Source of the DNA: Chloroflexota bacterium
Lineage (GTDB): Bacteria; Chloroflexota; UBA6077
NCBI GenBank assembly: GCA_021786215.1
Contig: JAJYNT010000381.1
Span: forward strand, 1-8,520
Direction of reading: 5' to 3'
Length of the DNA stretch: 8,520 nucleotides
This document shows, piece by piece, positions 6,052-8,520 of the stretch (positions are counted from its first letter, which is position 1; every line of letters starts with the position of its first letter). The notes under the pieces were generated by a model, which was not told where the DNA came from, ran no database searches, and saw nothing but the letters and a program-made list of their open reading frames with translations. The position numbers were made by a program, and so were the translations under genes.

Positions 6052-6507
6052 TCAACTCCTACTGTTGCTTTCCAGTGCCCGGGCCAGTGCAGTCAGTCCT
6101 TGCACCAGGGCACGTCGCTCTGCGGGCGGTATCTGCTCGACCAGTTGAACCAGTACAGCCAGGGTGCGCTGCAGAGTTGTCTCGAAGCAGCGGGTCCCGG
6201 CGGGAGTGATCCGCAGCGGTATGGCTCGGCGATCGTCGGCGGCTTCGCACCGTTCCACCAGCCCCCGGCGGACCAGGCTGTCTATAGCGGCGCTGACAGT
6301 GGGCTGTGTGATCTGAAGAGACTGGGCCAGCTCTCTCCCCAGTCTTGGTCCGTGGAACAATCGCTTGAGTATCCGAAACTGGGTGATGCTCAGCGAGTGC
6401 TCTGCTTCCTCTGACGGGGCCGCGGCGACCATTCGCATCACCCTGGGGAGTACGTCAAGCCCCAGGCGGGCCAACTCCTCGGGAGTCGTTTCCGGGAGGG
6501 CGGTCAC
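6052..6507 (-). CDS. MarR-family transcriptional regulator (likely repressor of the efflux operon)
   Basis: A small dimeric winged-helix regulator of about 151 residues. The N-terminal helix (ELARLGLDVLPRVMRMVAAA) supports dimerization. The core shows SLSITQFRILKRLFHGPRLG, then the recognition region QSLQITQPTVSAAIDSLVRR, then GLVERCEAADDRRAIPLRIT with the DDRR wing typical of MarR. The C-terminal helix closes the dimer. Two GTG starts compete. The one at 6514-6516 has the GGGG of the leader touching it. The one at 6505-6507 leaves about 8 bases after AGGGG, so I prefer it; the upstream choice would add three residues. The gene is first in marR-emrA-emrB, the standard arrangement in which a MarR protein represses its own operon until a drug or phenolic ligand binds. 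The ligand is unknown. Confidence 0.92.
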   Translation of the reverse strand: MTALPETTPEELARLGLDVLPRVMRMVAAAPSEEAEHSLSITQFRILKRLFHGPRLGRELAQSLQITQPTVSAAIDSLVRRGLVERCEAADDRRAIPLRITPAGTRCFETTLQRTLAVLVQLVEQIPPAERRALVQGLTALARALESNSRS

Positions 6508-6552
6508 GATATGCACCCCTAACAGTTCGTACCACTAATCATACGCGGGCGC

Positions 6553-6581
6553 ATTATCGCAAGATCTATTCCGTGGTGCAA
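6553..6581 (-). promoter_or_regulatory. Sigma-70-like promoter of the marR-emrA-emrB operon
   Basis: On the minus strand, TTGCAC (6581-6576), a 17-bp spacer, then GATAAT (6558-6553), five of six matches to TATAAT. The start point would fall near 6546, leaving a leader of about 30-40 bases to the GTG. The -35 box abuts the target duplication of the MITE-like element, so sequence upstream of this promoter was displaced by the insertion. The AT-rich stretch 6530-6542 just downstream is a plausible MarR operator, though I see no clean dyad. Confidence 0.55.
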
Positions 6582-6588
6582 GGGGTGC

Positions 6589-6729
6589 GGCATGGTTCAC
6601 AGAAACGGCGAGACAGAGTAACAGTAGGGGCGACCGGCTGGTCGCCCTGGTGGCTCCAGTGGCCCATCCTGGCCCCAGGGCGAGCGCCGCTCGCCCCTAC
6701 AAATTGTTACTCTACCCGAGAACCATGCC
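6589..6729. mobile_element. 141-bp MITE-like element with terminal inverted repeats and 8-bp target duplication
   Basis: Perfect 10-bp terminal inverted repeats GGCATGGTTC (6589-6598) and GAACCATGCC (6720-6729) are flanked by direct repeats AGGGGTGC (6581-6588 and 6730-6737), a clear target duplication. Inner inverted repeats continue the palindrome: AGAGTAAC (6615-6622) with GTTACTCT (6706-6713), and TAGGGGCGA (6625-6633) with TCGCCCCTA (6691-6699). Two strong hairpins lie inside: GGGCGACC-GGCT-GGTCGCCC (6628-6647) and GGGCGAGC-GCC-GCTCGCCC (6678-6696). There is no coding capacity, so movement would need a transposase elsewhere. Similar GTAGGGGCGA/TCGCCC repeats are frequent in environmental bacterial genomes (recollection, not searched). 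The 8-bp duplication limits the possible parent transposase families, but I do not assign one. Confidence 0.85.
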
Positions 6730-6758
6730 AGGGGTGCGAGCCGCGCGACGGCGGGGAG

Positions 6759-6787
6759 TTGACAGGGCCCCTCTGTCCGGCTAGGAT
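6759..6787 (+). promoter_or_regulatory. Sigma-70 promoter of the ccdA operon
   Basis: TTGACA at 6759-6764 is a perfect -35 box. After exactly 17 bp comes TAGGAT (6782-6787), four of six matches to TATAAT with the key first, second and last bases kept. Transcription would start near 6794, giving a short leader to ATG 6812 or a 75-base leader to TTG 6869. Confidence 0.75.
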
Positions 6788-6804
6788 ACCCCTATCAGGT
6801 ATCC
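6784..6804. promoter_or_regulatory. Dyad over the -10 box and start point of ccdA (operator candidate)
   Basis: GGATACC-N7-GGTATCC is a perfect 7-bp inverted repeat with centre CCTATCA. It covers the -10 box and the predicted start point, a classic repressor position. The 17-bp core ATACC-N7-GGTAT, with a C-rich left half, resembles operators of the CsoR/CstR family, which sense copper or persulfides. That likeness is inference from memory of the family, and no such regulator gene is in the window. Confidence 0.5.
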
Positions 6805-6811
6805 GGGTTGG

Positions 6812-7579
6812 ATGGGTCCGGCTGTTTCTCTGTCCTCTCCACCACTGGTCCATCGAGGTCGAATCGTCTTGGACTCGCAGAACCTATCGCTGCTGGTAGC
6901 TTTCGGCGCCGGTCTCCTCTCCTTCCTTTCGCCATGCGTTCTGCCTTTGGTGCCGGCTTACATAGGCCATCTGGCCGGCACATCGTCGATCTCAGCTCCC
7001 GAGTCGAGACGGATGGTCACTCTGTTACACTCCGTCGCCTTCGTCCTGGGCTTCTCCCTGGTGTTCGTTGGCTTCTGGGCTTCCATTGGGCTGATAGGTT
7101 ACGTGCTACCAGGCTATGCCGACCTCTTTCGCCAGGTGGGCGGTGTCGTCCTGATAGTGCTGGGGTTGCATCAGATGGGGCTCTTCCAGATCTCCCTGCT
7201 CTATCGAGAGTTCCGGATGGAGCCGCGGCTGACTTCCGCCGCTACTCCGGTGACCTCATTGCTCGTGGGGGTGGCCTTCGCGGCCGGATGGACCCCTTGC
7301 GTCGGCCCGGTGCTGGCCGGGATCATCGGTTTGGCCAGCATGAGCGACACCGTCTCTCGGGGTACCTTTCTCCTAGTTGCCTACTCCCTGGGACTGGGTG
7401 TACCCTTCTTGGCCACGGGATTGGCACTGGCCCAGGCCAGTGCCCTGCTGAACCGGCTGAAGCGGCACCTCAATGTGATCTCCATAGCCAGCGGTGTCCT
7501 GCTGGTGGGGATCGGGCTGCTGATGCTCTCCAACACCTTCCGGCTGCTGCCCCAATATTTCAACTGGGGCGGTGTGTAG
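6812..7579 (+). CDS. ccdA: CcdA-type cytochrome c biogenesis / thiol-disulfide electron-transfer membrane protein
   Basis: An inner-membrane protein of up to 255 residues, expected to carry electrons from cytoplasmic thioredoxin across the membrane to extracytoplasmic thioredoxin-like proteins. Six hydrophobic segments can be seen. The two redox cysteines are in the expected places: FLSPCVLPLVPAY (Cys42, first helix) and AAGWTPCVGPVLAG (Cys163, fourth helix). This pseudo-symmetrical pair and the length define the CcdA/short DsbD family. The start is uncertain. ATG 6812 gives about 19 residues of polar leader unusual for CcdA and has a weak Shine-Dalgarno. TTG at 6869-6871, with GAGG ten bases upstream, would start just before the first helix and looks more natural. 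The promoter at 6759-6787 is directly upstream. The thioredoxin-like lipoprotein 97 bp downstream is its natural partner. Confidence 0.94.
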   Translation: MGPAVSLSSPPLVHRGRIVLDSQNLSLLVAFGAGLLSFLSPCVLPLVPAYIGHLAGTSSISAPESRRMVTLLHSVAFVLGFSLVFVGFWASIGLIGYVLPGYADLFRQVGGVVLIVLGLHQMGLFQISLLYREFRMEPRLTSAATPVTSLLVGVAFAAGWTPCVGPVLAGIIGLASMSDTVSRGTFLLVAYSLGLGVPFLATGLALAQASALLNRLKRHLNVISIASGVLLVGIGLLMLSNTFRLLPQYFNWGGV

Positions 7580-7676
7580 CGAGTGCCGGCCCACCGCGCT
7601 GAGTGAGCCGCGGACGGGGCCTCTCGCCCGCCGGATCTTGACTGCCAACCGCTTACTTACGAAAGGGTACATCGAT

Positions 7677-8264
7677 ATGAGGAGATCCATCGTCCAGCGA
7701 GCCCTGCCGGTCCTGGTCTTGGGACTCGCGATGCTGACGGTAGCGGGCTGCTTCGGGGGTAGCAGGAACTTCACCTCCGGCGCGGTCGCTTCGGCCAAGA
7801 CGACGGCAGGCGCTCCAAGCGCCAGCTCACCACGGCCCGATGTGGGCATCAGAGTGGGGGATCTCGCTCCCGATTTCACCCTTCAGGGGCTGGATGGCAA
7901 GCCAATGAAGCTGTCCGACTACCGTGGAAAAGCGGTGCTGGTGAACTTCTGGGCAACCTGGTGTCCCCCTTGCCGCATGGAGATGCCGGACCTTGAGAAG
8001 GCGTACCAGAAGTACAAGGACCAGGGGGTGGTCTTCCTGGGCATCGACATGCAGGAAGACCCCGCCACGGTGAAGAGCTTTATCCAGCAGAACGGCTACA
8101 ACTGGAGCTTCGCGGTGGACTCCGATACCCAGGTCTCAAGGACCTACCAGGCGAGCGCCATTCCCACCAGCTATTTCATCGATCGAAATGGGATCATCCG
8201 AGATACCCAGATAGGGGCGATGTCCTCCTCCATCCTGGAGTCCAAGCTGAGTAAGATCCGGTAA
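7677..8264 (+). CDS. TlpA/ResA-like thioredoxin-fold lipoprotein
   Basis: A 195-residue membrane-anchored thiol-disulfide oxidoreductase acting outside the cytoplasm. It begins MRRSIVQRALPVLVLGLAML with lipobox VAGC; Cys25 would be lipidated. A Ser/Ala/Thr-rich spacer (about 26-55) follows. The TlpA domain begins at VGDLAPDFTLQGLDGKPMKL (60-79) and contains the active site WATWCPPC (Cys96, Cys99) and the cis-proline loop AIPTSYFID (Pro163). Both are intact, and CPPC with GxxAPDF is typical of the TlpA/ResA group. The ATG at 7677 is chosen because it has GAAAGGG nine bases upstream and gives a perfect signal peptide; an upstream GTG in the same frame would bury it. With ccdA upstream in the same direction, the likely job is reducing apocytochrome c haem-binding cysteines or other exported thiols. 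No cytochrome gene in the window confirms that target. Confidence 0.94.
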   Translation: MRRSIVQRALPVLVLGLAMLTVAGCFGGSRNFTSGAVASAKTTAGAPSASSPRPDVGIRVGDLAPDFTLQGLDGKPMKLSDYRGKAVLVNFWATWCPPCRMEMPDLEKAYQKYKDQGVVFLGIDMQEDPATVKSFIQQNGYNWSFAVDSDTQVSRTYQASAIPTSYFIDRNGIIRDTQIGAMSSSILESKLSKIR

Positions 8265-8282
8265 CGGCTAGGAGGGGTCCGA

Positions 8283-8520
8283 CTACTCAAGCGTTCCCAT
8301 CTCCTCCGTATTGGTTTCGACATCCACGACCCGATACTGGTGGACGATATGTGCGGCTTTCCCCAGCATGGCCGATGCCGGACAGTACTTGGTGGCTGAA
8401 AGCTGCACGGCCCGCTTGACCGACTCTATCGATAACCCCTTGCCCTTCACCACGTGCTCCACTGTGATGTCGGTGTAGACCTTGGGGTGCTCTTCGTCGC
8501 GGTTGCCCTGGACCTTGACC
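8283..8520 (-). CDS. OsmC/Ohr-family protein (C-terminal 78 residues, runs off the right edge)
   Basis: The minus strand is open to the right edge and ends with TAG at 8283-8285. The readable part includes VKVQGNRDEEHPKVYTDITV, then VVKGKGLSIESVKRAVQLSA and TKYCPASAMLGKAAHIVHQY, with an acidic end (ETNTEEMGTLE). The pattern 'HP-x-x-(Y/F)-x-x-I-x-(V/I)', the central helix, and the conserved KYCP cysteine at its end match the C-terminal half of OsmC-type proteins of the YhfA-like group. Such proteins reduce organic hydroperoxides with two cysteines; the first would lie outside the window, so activity cannot be confirmed. The gene is convergent with the TlpA-like gene, with only 17-18 bp between stops and no clear terminator. 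Confidence 0.83.
   Translation of the reverse strand, partial: VKVQGNRDEEHPKVYTDITVEHVVKGKGLSIESVKRAVQLSATKYCPASAMLGKAAHIVHQYRVVDVETNTEEMGTLE

Noticed and set aside
6808..7602. Second plus-strand frame overlapping ccdA
   Set aside because: It is an out-of-phase Arg/Gly/Pro-rich reading of ccdA; the ccdA frame has the membrane helices and both redox cysteines.
7638..7643. TTGACT as a -35 box for a separate promoter of the TlpA-like gene
   Set aside because: No acceptable -10 is found 16-18 bp downstream; co-transcription with ccdA is simpler.
8265..8282. Bidirectional terminator between the TlpA-like and OsmC-like genes
   Set aside because: The gap has no inverted repeat or T-run.
1..8520. 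CRISPR array, tRNA or rRNA genes
   Set aside because: No regularly spaced direct repeats, cloverleaf-like segments or conserved rRNA blocks were seen.

Overview
The window comes from a GC-rich bacterium that I cannot name. It encodes selenocysteine (see selD), so the host should have the Sec insertion machinery. The membrane-fusion protein has no long coiled-coil hairpin and the thioredoxin-like protein is a lipoprotein. Two dense palindromic elements lie between genes. Together these would fit a Chloroflexota-like lineage, but that is a low-confidence inference.

Left part (1-1216, minus strand): selD, selenophosphate synthetase, is followed 10 bp later by the start of a DsrE/TusD-like sulfur-relay protein that leaves the window. 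The selD reading frame contains an in-frame TGA exactly at the catalytic Cys/Sec position, so the true gene is 357 codons and starts at 1216. The shorter frame beginning at 1114 is not the full gene. A hairpin immediately after the TGA is a good bacterial SECIS candidate. A LysR-type regulator (1294-2196, plus) is divergent from selD across a 77-bp region holding a TATAAT box and two overlapping dyads.

Middle (2193-3175): a 109-bp palindromic element sits exactly on the lysR stop codon. It is followed by a lipoate-protein ligase family gene.

Middle-right (3184-6581, minus strand): a probable drug-efflux operon, marR - emrA-like - emrB-like, with tight spacing of 7 and 3 bp. It runs into an Lrp/AsnC regulator whose first helix is missing and whose only plausible late start (TTG) overlaps the emrB stop codon. 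This looks like a deletion junction. The marR promoter is readable (TTGCAC-17-GATAAT).

Right part (6589-8520): a 141-bp MITE-like element with 10-bp perfect terminal inverted repeats and an 8-bp target duplication is inserted against the -35 box of marR. Next come a strong promoter with a dyad over its start point, ccdA, and a TlpA/ResA-like thioredoxin lipoprotein. These two would form an extracytoplasmic disulfide-reducing pair. An OsmC-family gene enters convergently from the right edge.

The recurring themes are selenium/sulfur and thiol redox chemistry (SelD, DsrE, CcdA, TlpA, OsmC, lipoate) around an efflux operon. I see no wholly new multi-gene system. The strongest special signals are the Sec-encoding selD with its SECIS-like hairpin, the emrB/lrp junction and the two palindromic elements.
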